Shown one piece after another: positions 1 through 8,009 of a stretch of 51,256 nt of DNA. The notes beneath the pieces are model-generated. The model did not search any database and was not told the origin of the DNA. It saw nothing but the letters and a program-made list of their open reading frames with translations. Within the stretch, counting starts at the first letter, position 1; each line of letters starts with the position of its first letter. The stretch comes from Azospirillum brasilense (GTDB lineage Bacteria > Pseudomonadota > Alphaproteobacteria > Azospirillales > Azospirillaceae), in contig NZ_QLKQ01000052.1 of the NCBI RefSeq assembly GCF_003349955.1, forward strand, positions 1 to 51,256, in the 5' to 3' direction. A program made the position numbers and the translations under genes.

Positions 1-78
1 GAAGCGGGGGAGGGAAGGGGCCCGCGGCGAAGCCGTGGGAAGGGTGGGGGCAACCACCTCCAGCACCCCCAAACACAA

Positions 79-105
79 AAAGGGCCGCCCATTGGGCGGC
101 CCTTT
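79..105 (-). terminator. Rho-independent terminator of ahcY
   Basis: A perfect 12-bp stem (79-90 pairing with 94-105) closes on a 3-nt loop. Read on the minus strand it is followed by a T-rich stretch. It lies 25 bp past the ahcY stop codon. The upstream 1-78 holds no gene I can support. Confidence 0.9.
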
Positions 106-129
106 CCGTTCCGATCCGTCCGGACCCGC

Positions 130-1449
130 TTAGTAGCGGTAGTGGTCCGGCTTGAACGGGCCTTCGACCTTCACGCCGATGTACTCGGCCTGCTTGGCGG
201 AGAGCGTGGTCAGCTTGGCGCCGATCTTGTCCAGATGCAGGCGGGCGACCTTCTCGTCCAGGTGCTTCGGCAGGACGTAGACCTTGTTCTCGTAGCTGGC
301 GGCGTTGGTCCACAGCTCGATCTGGGCCAGCACCTGGTTGGTGAAGCTGGCGCTCATCACGAAGCTCGGGTGGCCGGTGGCGCAGCCCAGGTTCACGAGA
401 CGGCCCTGGGCCAGGACGATCAGGCGCTTGCCGTCGGGGAAGACGACCTCGTCAACCTGCGGCTTGACCTCTTCCCACTTGTAGTTGCGAAGGGCCTCGA
501 TCTGGATCTCGCTGTCGAAGTGGCCGATGTTGCAGACGATGGCGCGGTCCTTCATGGCGCGCATGTGGTCCAGCGTGATCACATCGACGTTGCCGGTCGC
601 GGTGACGAAGATGTCGCCCTGCGGCGCGGCCTCGTCCATGGTCACGACCTGATAGCCTTCCATGGCGGCCTGGAGCGCGGTGATCGGGTCGATCTCCGTC
701 ACCAGAACGCGCGCGCCCTGCGAGCGCAGCGAGGCGGCCGAGCCCTTGCCCACGTCGCCGTAGCCGGCGACCACGGCGACCTTGCCGGCCACCATCACGT
801 CGGTGGCGCGCTTGATGCCGTCGACCAGCGACTCGCGGCAGCCGTAGAGGTTGTCGAACTTCGACTTGGTGACGCTGTCGTTCACGTTGATGGCCGGAAC
901 CTTCAGCGTGCCCTTCTTCATCATCTCATAGAGACGGTGGACGCCGGTGGTGGTCTCCTCCGACAGGCCGCGGACCTCGGCCAGCATCTCCGGATACTTG
1001 TCGTGCATGATCTGGGTGACGTCGCCGCCGTCGTCCAGGATCATGTTCGGCACCCAGCCGGCATACTCACCGGTGGCCGGACCGCGCAGGGTCTGCTCGA
1101 TGCACCACCAGAACTCCTCCTCCGTCTCGCCCTTCCAGGCGAAGACCGGGATGCCGGCGGCGGCGATGGCGGCGGCGGCCTGGTCCTGGGTCGAGAAGAT
1201 GTTGCAGGACGACCAGCGGACGGTCGCGCCGAGAGCGGTCAGCGTCTCGATCAGCACGGCGGTCTGGATGGTCATGTGCAGGCAGCCGACGATGCGGGCG
1301 CCGGCCAGCGGCTTCGTCTCGCCGAACTCCGCGCGCAGCGCCATCAGGCCGGGCATCTCGGTCTCGGCGATGGTGATTTCCTTGCGGCCCCACTCGGCGA
1401 GGCTGATGTCCTTGACCTTGAAGTCGGTGAAGTTGGCGGGCGCGGCCAT
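130..1449 (-). CDS. ahcY: Adenosylhomocysteinase (S-adenosylhomocysteine hydrolase)
   Basis: This 439-residue cytosolic enzyme hydrolyses S-adenosylhomocysteine to adenosine and homocysteine, keeping the activated-methyl cycle running. Family hallmarks are visible: the NVNDSVTKSKFDN segment with the lysine and aspartate around the NAD site, the Rossmann loop GYGDVGKGSA, the GHFDSEI segment, and the C-terminal KPDHYRY, where the conserved Lys-Tyr tail reaches the partner subunit's cofactor. An in-frame upstream ATG exists, but the start at 1449 (MAAPANFTDFK) is preceded by an AGGAGA ribosome site and matches the family N-terminus. It is transcribed alone, ends in a strong terminator, and is divergent from the PAP2 gene. 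A palindrome about 100 bp upstream is a likely operator. Confidence 0.97.
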   Translation of the reverse strand: MAAPANFTDFKVKDISLAEWGRKEITIAETEMPGLMALRAEFGETKPLAGARIVGCLHMTIQTAVLIETLTALGATVRWSSCNIFSTQDQAAAAIAAAGIPVFAWKGETEEEFWWCIEQTLRGPATGEYAGWVPNMILDDGGDVTQIMHDKYPEMLAEVRGLSEETTTGVHRLYEMMKKGTLKVPAINVNDSVTKSKFDNLYGCRESLVDGIKRATDVMVAGKVAVVAGYGDVGKGSAASLRSQGARVLVTEIDPITALQAAMEGYQVVTMDEAAPQGDIFVTATGNVDVITLDHMRAMKDRAIVCNIGHFDSEIQIEALRNYKWEEVKPQVDEVVFPDGKRLIVLAQGRLVNLGCATGHPSFVMSASFTNQVLAQIELWTNAASYENKVYVLPKHLDEKVARLHLDKIGAKLTTLSAKQAEYIGVKVEGPFKPDHYRY

Positions 1450-1545
1450 CGGGGGGTCTCCTGCGCGGCTGTTTGCGGGACAGCAATGAAAAAGGGGCGG
1501 GCGCACCGGCCCGCTGTGGCGCTGGTGTAGCAGCGCATTCGGAAC

Positions 1546-1579
1546 CCCGCAAGCATAAAGATATCTTTATGTTTGCGGG
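1546..1579. promoter_or_regulatory. 34-bp palindrome between ahcY and PAP2, probable operator (SahR-like?)
   Basis: The two 17-nt arms pair at 16 of 17 positions. The 18-bp core CATAAAGATATCTTTATG is perfectly symmetric. It is AT-rich in a very GC-rich setting and sits 97 bp upstream of ahcY. ArsR-family SahR repressors are known to control SAH recycling genes in proteobacteria through palindromic operators, so SahR or a similar regulator is the best guess. The regulator is not in the window. A terminator role is unlikely because the flanking genes are divergent. Confidence 0.65.
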
Positions 1580-1668
1580 CCGGTGGTTCGGCGGCGCCTG
1601 CGCCGTCCCGGCGGACCTTTTCTCCGGAGGCCGGCGTTCCCATAACCGGTCTGCGATCGACGGGAGGC

Positions 1669-2427
1669 ATGGGACGGACGATGGCGTTGGCAGGATTGAG
1701 GGCACCCGGCTTCTGGACGAGGCTCGGCCGGCACGAGTTGCGGCTTCTTGTCGGCATGGCGGTCAGCGCCGGGCTGATCCTGGCCTTCGCCCTGCTGGCC
1801 GGCGAGGTGATCGAGGGCGAGACGGCGGCCTTCGACCGCGCGGTGCTGCTGGCGCTGCGGGTGACCGGCGATCCGGCGACGCCGCTGGGGCCGCCCTGGC
1901 TTCACAACGCGGCGCGCGACGTCACGGCGCTGGGCAGCATCACCGTGCTGTCGCTGATCACCGCGGTGACGGTGGGGTTCCTGCTGCTTCGCGGCAAGCG
2001 CGGGGCGTCGCTGCTCGTGCTGCTGTCGGTCGGCGGCGGCATGGCCATCAGCAGCCTGCTGAAGAATCAGATCGGGCGGGAGCGTCCGGATGTCGTTCCC
2101 CATGGCGACATCGTCTTCACCGCCAGCTTTCCCAGCGGCCATTCGTTGCTGTCGGCGGTCGTCTTCCTGACGCTGGGCGCCATGCTGGCGCGCTTCGTCG
2201 AGGGGCGGCGGCAGAAGGCCTATGTGCTCGTGGTCGCGATGGCGGTGACCCTGCTGGTCGGTTGCAGCCGCGTCTATCTGGGCGTCCATTGGCCGACCGA
2301 CGTCCTGGCGGGCTGGTGCGTCGGGGCGGGCTGGGCCGCGCTGTGCTGGCTCGTCGCCCTGTGGCTGCAAAGACGCGGTGCCGTCGAACCGGAGGATGAG
2401 TCCGGAACGGTGCCGGATCGCACTTGA
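1669..2427 (+). CDS. PAP2-family membrane phosphatase
   Basis: A 252-residue integral membrane protein of the phosphatidic acid phosphatase 2 superfamily. The three-part active site is present in order: KNQIGRERPD (K-x6-RP), PSGH, and SRVYLGVHWPTD (SR-x5-H-x3-D). Hydrophobic segments precede and separate these motifs, as expected for an enzyme acting on lipid phosphates or undecaprenyl pyrophosphate at the membrane. The substrate cannot be told from sequence. The start is uncertain: a GGGAGG stretch lies just before ATG 1669 and 13 nt before an in-frame ATG at 1681. Both give the same membrane protein. It is divergent from ahcY, so the palindrome at 1546-1579 could affect both genes. Confidence 0.88.
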   Translation: MGRTMALAGLRAPGFWTRLGRHELRLLVGMAVSAGLILAFALLAGEVIEGETAAFDRAVLLALRVTGDPATPLGPPWLHNAARDVTALGSITVLSLITAVTVGFLLLRGKRGASLLVLLSVGGGMAISSLLKNQIGRERPDVVPHGDIVFTASFPSGHSLLSAVVFLTLGAMLARFVEGRRQKAYVLVVAMAVTLLVGCSRVYLGVHWPTDVLAGWCVGAGWAALCWLVALWLQRRGAVEPEDESGTVPDRT

Positions 2428-2480
2428 CCCCGCCCGGCCTCAGCCGATATTTCGGGTGATCCCGCCGATCAACCCACAGC

Positions 2481-3071
2481 ATGTCGATGCCCGAAGGCAC
2501 TTTGGACCGTGAAACCCTGCAAGCCGTCGGCGTGCTGAAGCGCGCGGTGGACGAGGCGCGGGTGCCGGGCGTGCTGGAGTTCCGGCTGCTGTCCAGCGCG
2601 CTGGACCGCACGCTGGAAACCGAAGACCTGCATGAACTGAACGAGGCCAAGCGCGTTTACGAAACGCTGGACGGCGAATGCCGGACGCTGGTCGTCGAGC
2701 GCGCCACCAGCCTCGCCCACGCCGAGGCCGCCGAACGGCGGGCGCCGCATGAGGAGGTGGAGGCCGTGATCGCTTCCGTCGCCGCGGCGAAGCCGCAACC
2801 TCCGGCGTCGTCGCCTTCGGCGCCACCGGCCGGGCCTCCGCCCGGCCTGCGCGGCGGCCGGACGATGCGTCCGGCCACCGGCTTCCTCGCGGCGCTGAAC
2901 GGCGTGCGCTCCGCCTCGCGGAGCCGTCCGCCCGACCAGCGGACGGAGGATGGGACGCCCGACAGCCGCGTCACCGCGAAGTCGCGTCTGATGGCGGCGG
3001 TGGAGGAGCGGCGCGAGAACGACCAGGGCGCGCGGTTCCAGTCCGGCGGTCCGGTGACGGACAGCGATTGA
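2481..3071 (+). CDS. Hypothetical protein, helical N-terminus and Pro/Ala/Arg-rich tail
   Basis: A 196-residue protein I do not recognise. Residues 1-95 look like soluble amphipathic helices (acidic and leucine-rich, with LKRAVDEAR and LDRTLETEDLHELNEAKR). Residues 105-196 are rich in proline, alanine, glycine and arginine and are probably disordered. No signal peptide, membrane segment or catalytic motif is seen. The ribosome site before ATG 2481 is weak, and ATG 2487 is an alternative. The third-position GC pattern matches neighbouring genes, which supports it being coding. It lies 53 bp after the PAP2 gene and 21 bp before the next small gene, so the three may share a transcript. Confidence 0.6.
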   Translation: MSMPEGTLDRETLQAVGVLKRAVDEARVPGVLEFRLLSSALDRTLETEDLHELNEAKRVYETLDGECRTLVVERATSLAHAEAAERRAPHEEVEAVIASVAAAKPQPPASSPSAPPAGPPPGLRGGRTMRPATGFLAALNGVRSASRSRPPDQRTEDGTPDSRVTAKSRLMAAVEERRENDQGARFQSGGPVTDSD

Positions 3072-3092
3072 TTGACAGAGGGTGTGCACAGA

Positions 3093-3464
3093 ATGACAGC
3101 GTTCAGGGTCGGGGATCAGGTGACGATCCACAACAGCCAGACCGGCCCGGAGAGGATCGCCACGGTCGACGCCTTCACCGAGGGCAACCGCTGCATGGTG
3201 CTGTCCGACGGCACCAAATGGCGGGCGGACGGGCAGCGCCAATGGCGCGTCGGCAGCGGCTACTACAAGGGGCCGGTGGTCGAGCGGACGCGGCCCGGCG
3301 ACATCGAGATCGTGACCCGGCGCCGCGCCATCGGCGTGATCCGCAAGTTCGCCCAGGACCTGAACATGGACAGCCCGTTCGACGCCGCGGCGCTGACCCG
3401 CATCGTCGAGCGGATCCAGGCCGAGCAGGCCGCGGCTCCCAAGCCCGAAGCGTCCGAGGACTGA
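3093..3464 (+). CDS. Hypothetical protein with a small beta-rich N-terminal domain
   Basis: A 123-residue protein of unknown function. The first ~55 residues (FRVGDQVTIHNSQTG...VLSDGTKWRADGQRQWR) have alternating hydrophobic and charged residues like a small SH3/KOW-type barrel. The rest is helical and ends in an acidic tail. No signal peptide or membrane span is seen. I chose ATG 3093, with AGAGGG about 10 nt upstream, over an in-frame TTG at 3072. A GC-rich hairpin at about 3480-3509 follows and could end transcription, though it has no T-tract. Confidence 0.65.
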   Translation: MTAFRVGDQVTIHNSQTGPERIATVDAFTEGNRCMVLSDGTKWRADGQRQWRVGSGYYKGPVVERTRPGDIEIVTRRRAIGVIRKFAQDLNMDSPFDAAALTRIVERIQAEQAAAPKPEASED

Positions 3465-3530
3465 GTTTCCGAAGCGTCCGCCCCCTTCCTTCGCGGGAAA
3501 GAGGGGGAGCGCCGTGCGTGTTGCGTTGCG

Positions 3531-3568
3531 ATGCGAATGCGTATCAATATCATGACAGGCATTCGCAT
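3531..3568. promoter_or_regulatory. Inverted repeat ATGCGAATGC-N18-GCATTCGCAT upstream of the HTH-TrpD2 gene
   Basis: Two perfect 10-nt arms (3531-3540 and 3559-3568) flank an 18-nt AT-richer spacer, ending 15 bp before ATG 3584. The GCGAAT hexamer recurs in opposite orientation, as in GC-rich forms of Fur-type sites. The same half-site TGCGAAT/ATTCGCA occurs upstream of the siderophore ABC operon at 14325-14345. A role as an iron-responsive operator is inference from this sharing and the gene context. Confidence 0.5.
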
Positions 3569-3583
3569 TCGGGCTGAAAACAC

Positions 3584-5131
3584 ATGACGGTCAAGAGGAA
3601 GGGCGGGGAATCCCATCCTGCGTTGGTGCCGGCGTTGGCACCCGAGGCATCCGGGTCGGGTCGGGCCGCCCTCGGCACCGCGCAGGAGAGCCGGCTGTCG
3701 CGCGGCCGTCTGGTCGCCGCGCTGGACGCGCTGCTGTCGAAACGGAACGTCACGCTGGCCGCCCGCGACCTCGGGCTTCAGACTTCGGCGCTCAGCCGGC
3801 TTCTGGCGCAGATGCGCGAGGAGTTCGGCGATCCCCTGTTCATCCGCTCGGGCCGTGGTCTGGTGCCGACGCCCTTCGCCGAAGCGCTGCGTCCGCGCGT
3901 GCAGGCGCTGGCCCGCGGGATCGACGCCCTGTTCGAACCGTCGATGGAACGCCCGGCGCCCGACGAAACCTTCGATCCCCGCTGGAACGTGCCGACCGCC
4001 ATCGACGCGCCGCCGCTCCGCGTCCGGCCCGCCGGCCTGCTGGAGGGGCAGCCGTCCCCGGCCCAGATCGACGCCAAGCTGGACGGGATCGCGCCGGACG
4101 CTCCCGCGCAGGACCGTCTGGCCCGTCACATCGGCGTGCTGGGCGTCGCCGGCGGCGGCCACGGGCGCCCGCTGACCGCCGAGGAGGCGGAGGAGGCGAT
4201 GACCATCATCCTGGCGGGCGAGGCCGATCCGGTCCAGGTCGGCGCGCTTCTCGGCATGATGCGGATGCGCGGCTCGACCGCGCCGGAACTGGCCGGGATG
4301 GTGCGGGCGATGCGGGCGCACGTCGCCGCCGGGCTGGGGCGGACGATCCAGGCGGACATCGACTGGCCCTGCTTCACCTCGCCCAACTACCACAACCCGC
4401 CCTGGTTCTTCCACGCGGCGCGGCTGGTCGCGCAGGCCGGCCACCGGGTGCTGCTGCATGGCAGCACGGGCTGCAGCGCGGCGTCCGGCCGGTACGAGTT
4501 CATCGCGCCCACCGTGGGCATCCCGGTCTGCAGCAACGCGCGGGAGATCGCGGCGGCGCTGGCGGGGCCGCGGATCGCCTACGCGCCGCTGGCCGCCCTG
4601 TCGCCGCAGATCTACCGGCTGATCGGGCTGCACCGGCTGACCCAGACCCGCTCCGCCGTGTTCGAGGCGGTGCATCTGCTGAAGCCGTCCAAGGCCAAGA
4701 CCTCCCTGCTGGGCGCGGCCAAGCCGACCTACCGCGAACTGCACCGCGACGCCGCCCGTATCCTCGGCTGGAAGCACATGGCCGTGCTGGGCAGCGTGCG
4801 CGACGTCGCCCAGTTCACCCCCTTCCGCTCCTCCTCCATCCACCGGCTGGTCAACGGCGAGGCGGAGGACCTCATCCTGCCCGCCTGCATGGACGAACCG
4901 CCGCCGACGCCGCGCCCGCGCGGCACCAGCCTGGAATACTGGCAGGGGGTATGGACCGGAGCGGTGCGCGACGCGCGGGCCGAGCGGATCATCATCGGCA
5001 CCGCGGCCTTCGCCCTGTTCGCCCTTCCCGGCGCCACCGGACCGGCCTTCGCCGACGCCCTGCGGCTGGCCGAGCAGCTCTGGAAGGCCCGCCTCGGCCA
5101 GACGGCGCCGGCCGCGCGGATTCCAGGCTGA
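3584..5131 (+). CDS. LysR-type HTH fused to a TrpD2/YbiB-like (glycosyltransferase family 3) domain
   Basis: A 515-residue two-domain protein. Residues ~35-100 form a LysR-type winged helix-turn-helix (LVAALDALLSKRNVTLAARDLGLQTSALSRLLAQMREEFGDPLF). Residues ~140-500 resemble anthranilate phosphoribosyltransferase relatives of the YbiB/TrpD2 family: the helical domain with MTIILAGEADPVQVGALLGMMRMRGST, then VLLHGSTG in place of the TrpD glycine-rich HGNR region. E. coli YbiB, encoded near fiu and ybiX, binds nucleic acid and has no known phosphoribosyltransferase activity. The neighbours here are the same pair (a Fiu-like receptor and a YbiX-like hydroxylase). I infer a DNA- or RNA-binding regulator of this iron locus that may sense a nucleotide-like ligand. 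True tryptophan biosynthesis activity is unlikely. Confidence 0.8.
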   Translation: MTVKRKGGESHPALVPALAPEASGSGRAALGTAQESRLSRGRLVAALDALLSKRNVTLAARDLGLQTSALSRLLAQMREEFGDPLFIRSGRGLVPTPFAEALRPRVQALARGIDALFEPSMERPAPDETFDPRWNVPTAIDAPPLRVRPAGLLEGQPSPAQIDAKLDGIAPDAPAQDRLARHIGVLGVAGGGHGRPLTAEEAEEAMTIILAGEADPVQVGALLGMMRMRGSTAPELAGMVRAMRAHVAAGLGRTIQADIDWPCFTSPNYHNPPWFFHAARLVAQAGHRVLLHGSTGCSAASGRYEFIAPTVGIPVCSNAREIAAALAGPRIAYAPLAALSPQIYRLIGLHRLTQTRSAVFEAVHLLKPSKAKTSLLGAAKPTYRELHRDAARILGWKHMAVLGSVRDVAQFTPFRSSSIHRLVNGEAEDLILPACMDEPPPTPRPRGTSLEYWQGVWTGAVRDARAERIIIGTAAFALFALPGATGPAFADALRLAEQLWKARLGQTAPAARIPG

Positions 5132-5168
5132 CGTACAAAAGACGTTCGAGCCGCACCCGATCTGCATA

Positions 5169-5185
5169 TTGAGAATAATTCTTAT
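5169..5185. promoter_or_regulatory. Irr/Fur-like palindrome, upstream copy
   Basis: TTGAGAATAATTCTTAT is a near-palindrome centred on AGAATAATTCT, in an AT-rich island of the 370-bp gap between the HTH-TrpD2 gene and the TonB receptor. It resembles both a Fur box and the Irr iron control element (TTTAGAA-N3-TTCTAAA). A second copy lies at 5396-5412. Confidence 0.6.
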
Positions 5186-5395
5186 TATCTGCGTTGCTGT
5201 TCTGCAACAGTCCGGTCCCGCCCATCCCGCCAGGGGCCTTCGAAAGCCCTTGAACAGGCGTTTTAAATCATTGGAACACCAATGAAAAAGAGCTTTCTCC
5301 GGGGTGCCGGGCGCGCCGCCGGAGAGACCGTCATGGGGGGCCGGCGAAGAACATATCCCTGCATGCGCTGGGGCTGAACAACGGTGATTTTGCAA

Positions 5396-5412
5396 TTTAG
5401 AATTATTCTGAA
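5396..5412. promoter_or_regulatory. Irr iron-control-element-like palindrome, downstream copy
   Basis: TTTAGAATTATTCTGAA matches the known Irr element TTTAGAA-N3-TTCTAAA at all but one arm position. It lies 90 bp before the receptor start. Between the two sites the leader has a short stem-loop CATTGG-AACA-CCAATG (5269-5284) and a GC-rich hairpin (about 5296-5325). Iron control of the receptor is inferred. Confidence 0.6.
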
Positions 5413-5501
5413 TGATCGTCGTTGAAGGGGCCGCCACCCCGCTTGGTAGATAGCCGCCGCTGATCGGCGCATCCGCCACGACGATTTTTCGGGAGAGCCC
5501 C

Positions 5502-7805
5502 ATGTTGCAATCGAATGTCCCCGACCGCCTCCGACCCATCATCGCCGGCGCCGCCGCGACGGCGGGGCTGGCGATGTCCTTCTCCACCCTGGCGACGGTG
5601 GCCGAGGCTCAGACGGCCGGATCGGGGGCCGGGTCCGGCGCGGGCACCACGCCGGGCACCGCGGCCGGTGACGCCACCGTCCTCGACCCGGTGCGGGTGG
5701 GCGCCGACCGTCCGGCCGACAGCGGGAACGTGAACGCCAAGCCCACCGGCATCTCCCGCCTGCCCGACACGGTCAAGGACACGCCCCGCGTCGTCAACGT
5801 CGTCCCGGAAGAGATCATCGAGCAGCAGCGCGCCACGACCCTGGAGCAGGTCCTGCGCAACGTCCCCGGCATCACCATCTCGACCGGCGAGGGCAACGGC
5901 GGCCAGAACGGCGACCAGTTCCGCATCCGCGGCCTGACCGCCCGCGGCGACATCTACACCGACGGCCTGAAGGACTTCGGCGTCTACACCCACGACGTCT
6001 TCAACACCGAGACGGTGCAGGTCTTCAAGGGCCCGTCGGGCAACGGCTTCGGTGTCGGCAACTCCGGCGGCGTCATCAACCAGGGCACCAAGAAGGCCGG
6101 GCTGGACAAGCGCTACAAGGTCGAGCAGTCGGTCGGCTCCGGCCCCACCTACCGCACCACGGTGGACGTGAACCAGCCGATCAACGAGACGACGGCGCTG
6201 CGCGTCAACGGCCTGTACCACGACCAGGACGTCGCCGACCGTGACGAGGTCGAGGCCAAGCGCAAGGGCATCGCCGCCGACCTCGGCGTCGGGCTGGGCA
6301 CCCCGACGACCTGGCACCTGAACTACTCCTACCTCGACGGCGACAAGATCCCGGACATGGGCGTGCCGATGATCCGCGGCCGCGACGGCACCTTCCGTCC
6401 GGCGCCCGAGTTCGGGCTCGACCGGTCCACGTCCTATGTGCGCAACCAGGACCGCGACGACACCAAGAACCACGTGGTGACCTCGACCCTGTCCCACGAG
6501 GTCGGCAAGACCCTGTCCTTCTACAACGACAGCCGCTACAGCCATTACGAGCGCGACTTCGTCTCCACCGCCCCGGCGGCGCTGACCGCGGCCAGCAGCA
6601 CCCTCTTCCTGAACGGCGGCAACCCGGTGATCGCCTACGGCGCCGGCGGCGGCCTCGCCTTCAAGCAGAAGGGCTGGGGCGTCCAGAACGTCGCGGGCGC
6701 CAAGGCGGAGGGCACCTTCCTCGGCCTCTACCACAAGGTCAACGGCGGGCTGGACCTCAGCTACCAGAAGGACGAGCGGCGCGGCGGCAGCTGGGTCAAC
6801 CGCGCCAACACCCAGACCATCCGCAACCCCGGCCACAGCTACCCGGCCAACGCCTTCCTCACCTACCCGGCGACCGGCGTGCGTGAATCGAGCGTCGCCA
6901 ACACCGGCCTGTTCGTCACCGACCGGGTGTGGCTGTTCGACCAGCTTTCGGTGCAGGGCGGCCTGCGCTGGGATTACTTCCGCAGCACCTTCCGCGCCTC
7001 CGACCCGACGGTGGCGGGCGGCAGCGCCAGCACCCGGACGCTCAGCCCGTCGGCCAGCCTGATCTACGAGCCGACCAAGGACGCGTCGCTGTATGTCTCC
7101 TACGCGCGCTCCAACAAGCCGATCGGCGTGGACATCGCCGCGCAGCTCACCAACGGCACGGCGGAGACCCCGCGCGACGGGCGTGACTTCGACCCGGAGA
7201 AGACCGACCTCTACGAGATCGGCGGCAAGGCCGACTTCTTCGGCGGGCGGCTGGGCCTGAACGGCGCCCTGTTCCAGATCGAGAAGAGCAACACCTACTC
7301 GGTCGATCCGGCCACCGGCACGGTCACCGACGGCTTCTCCGAGGCCGGTCTCGGCACCCGCATCCGCGGCTTCGAGGCCGGGGTGAGCGGCAAGCTGGTC
7401 GAGGGCTGGAGCGTCTACGCCAGCTACGCCTACCTCGACGGTGAGATCAAGGAGTCGCGGACCAACGCCGCGGTCGTCGGCAACGAGGCCCCGAACGTTC
7501 CGAAGCACAACGCCAGCCTGTGGTCGACCTACGAGTTCGCCCCCGGCGTCGTGCCCGGCAAGGTCATGGTCGGTGGCGGCATCCAGTACGCCTCGGAATA
7601 TTGGGCCGACAGCGCCAACACGGGCCGCGTGCCGGAGACGGTCTCGCTGGACAGCGTGGTGTCCTACGAGATCAACAACCTGTCCCTGGCGCTCAACGCC
7701 TACAACCTGACCGACCACCGCAACTACGCCTCGGCCTTCAACGCCTCGCGCGCGGTTCCGGCCTCGGGCCGCACCTTCATGCTGACCGCCGGCGTCACCT
7801 TCTGA
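5502..7805 (+). CDS. TonB-dependent siderophore receptor, Fiu/PiuA (catecholate) type
   Basis: A 767-residue outer-membrane receptor. Residues 1-36 are a signal peptide ending near AEAQ. A plug domain follows (PRVVNVVPEEIIEQQRATTLEQVLRNVPGI, then QFRIRGLTARGDIYTDGLKDFGVY and VQVFKGPSGNGFG). A beta-barrel runs to the C-terminus, ending with Phe (TAGVTF) as the assembly signal. The GNGFGVGNSGGVINQGTKKA plug pattern is typical of catecholate siderophore receptors such as Fiu and PiuA. It is followed by a PiuC/YbiX-type hydroxylase and a Sel1 protein, the same order as around piuA in Pseudomonas. Two Irr/Fur-like sites upstream suggest induction under iron limitation. The substrate is inferred from the family only. 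Confidence 0.92.
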   Translation: MLQSNVPDRLRPIIAGAAATAGLAMSFSTLATVAEAQTAGSGAGSGAGTTPGTAAGDATVLDPVRVGADRPADSGNVNAKPTGISRLPDTVKDTPRVVNVVPEEIIEQQRATTLEQVLRNVPGITISTGEGNGGQNGDQFRIRGLTARGDIYTDGLKDFGVYTHDVFNTETVQVFKGPSGNGFGVGNSGGVINQGTKKAGLDKRYKVEQSVGSGPTYRTTVDVNQPINETTALRVNGLYHDQDVADRDEVEAKRKGIAADLGVGLGTPTTWHLNYSYLDGDKIPDMGVPMIRGRDGTFRPAPEFGLDRSTSYVRNQDRDDTKNHVVTSTLSHEVGKTLSFYNDSRYSHYERDFVSTAPAALTAASSTLFLNGGNPVIAYGAGGGLAFKQKGWGVQNVAGAKAEGTFLGLYHKVNGGLDLSYQKDERRGGSWVNRANTQTIRNPGHSYPANAFLTYPATGVRESSVANTGLFVTDRVWLFDQLSVQGGLRWDYFRSTFRASDPTVAGGSASTRTLSPSASLIYEPTKDASLYVSYARSNKPIGVDIAAQLTNGTAETPRDGRDFDPEKTDLYEIGGKADFFGGRLGLNGALFQIEKSNTYSVDPATGTVTDGFSEAGLGTRIRGFEAGVSGKLVEGWSVYASYAYLDGEIKESRTNAAVVGNEAPNVPKHNASLWSTYEFAPGVVPGKVMVGGGIQYASEYWADSANTGRVPETVSLDSVVSYEINNLSLALNAYNLTDHRNYASAFNASRAVPASGRTFMLTAGVTF

Positions 7806-7840
7806 TCCCAGCCTTCTTCTATGTATAGGGCTTTTCCGCC

Positions 7841-7960
7841 TAGCCCTCTCCCCTCTGGGGAGAGGGTGGCCCGAAGGGCCGGTGAGGGGGTTGCGCTTTT
7901 GCCGGACGTTCCGCCACGCGCAACCCCCTCACCCTAACCCTCTCCCCAGAGGGGAGAGGG
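7841..7960. repeat. ~120-bp palindromic intergenic repeat, copy 1
   Basis: The outer arms are TAGCCCTCTCCCC / GGGGAGAGGG-type sequences, then GGTGAGGGGG and CCCCCTCACC. A 33-nt centre (from TTGCGCTTTTGCC to ACGCGCAA) lies between. It starts 35 bp after the TonB receptor stop and ends 49 bp before the hydroxylase start. A second copy at 9365-9484 has the same flanks but its centre is inverted. It could also act as a transcription-attenuating hairpin. Confidence 0.85.
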
Positions 7961-8009
7961 GACAAGCGGTGGGATCGCCCTGTCTTCTTCTGCAAAAGGA
8001 TTCCTCCCC

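Noticed and set aside
142..1530. Long open frame on the plus strand opposite ahcY
   Set aside because: Composition is the typical antisense shadow of a high-GC gene (runs of Val, Gly, Asp, His), with no ribosome site or family motifs.
1546..1579. Bidirectional terminator
   Set aside because: The flanking genes are divergent, so an operator fits better.
3584..5131. Anthranilate phosphoribosyltransferase of tryptophan synthesis
   Set aside because: The substrate loop differs from TrpD, a DNA-binding head is present, and no trp genes are nearby.
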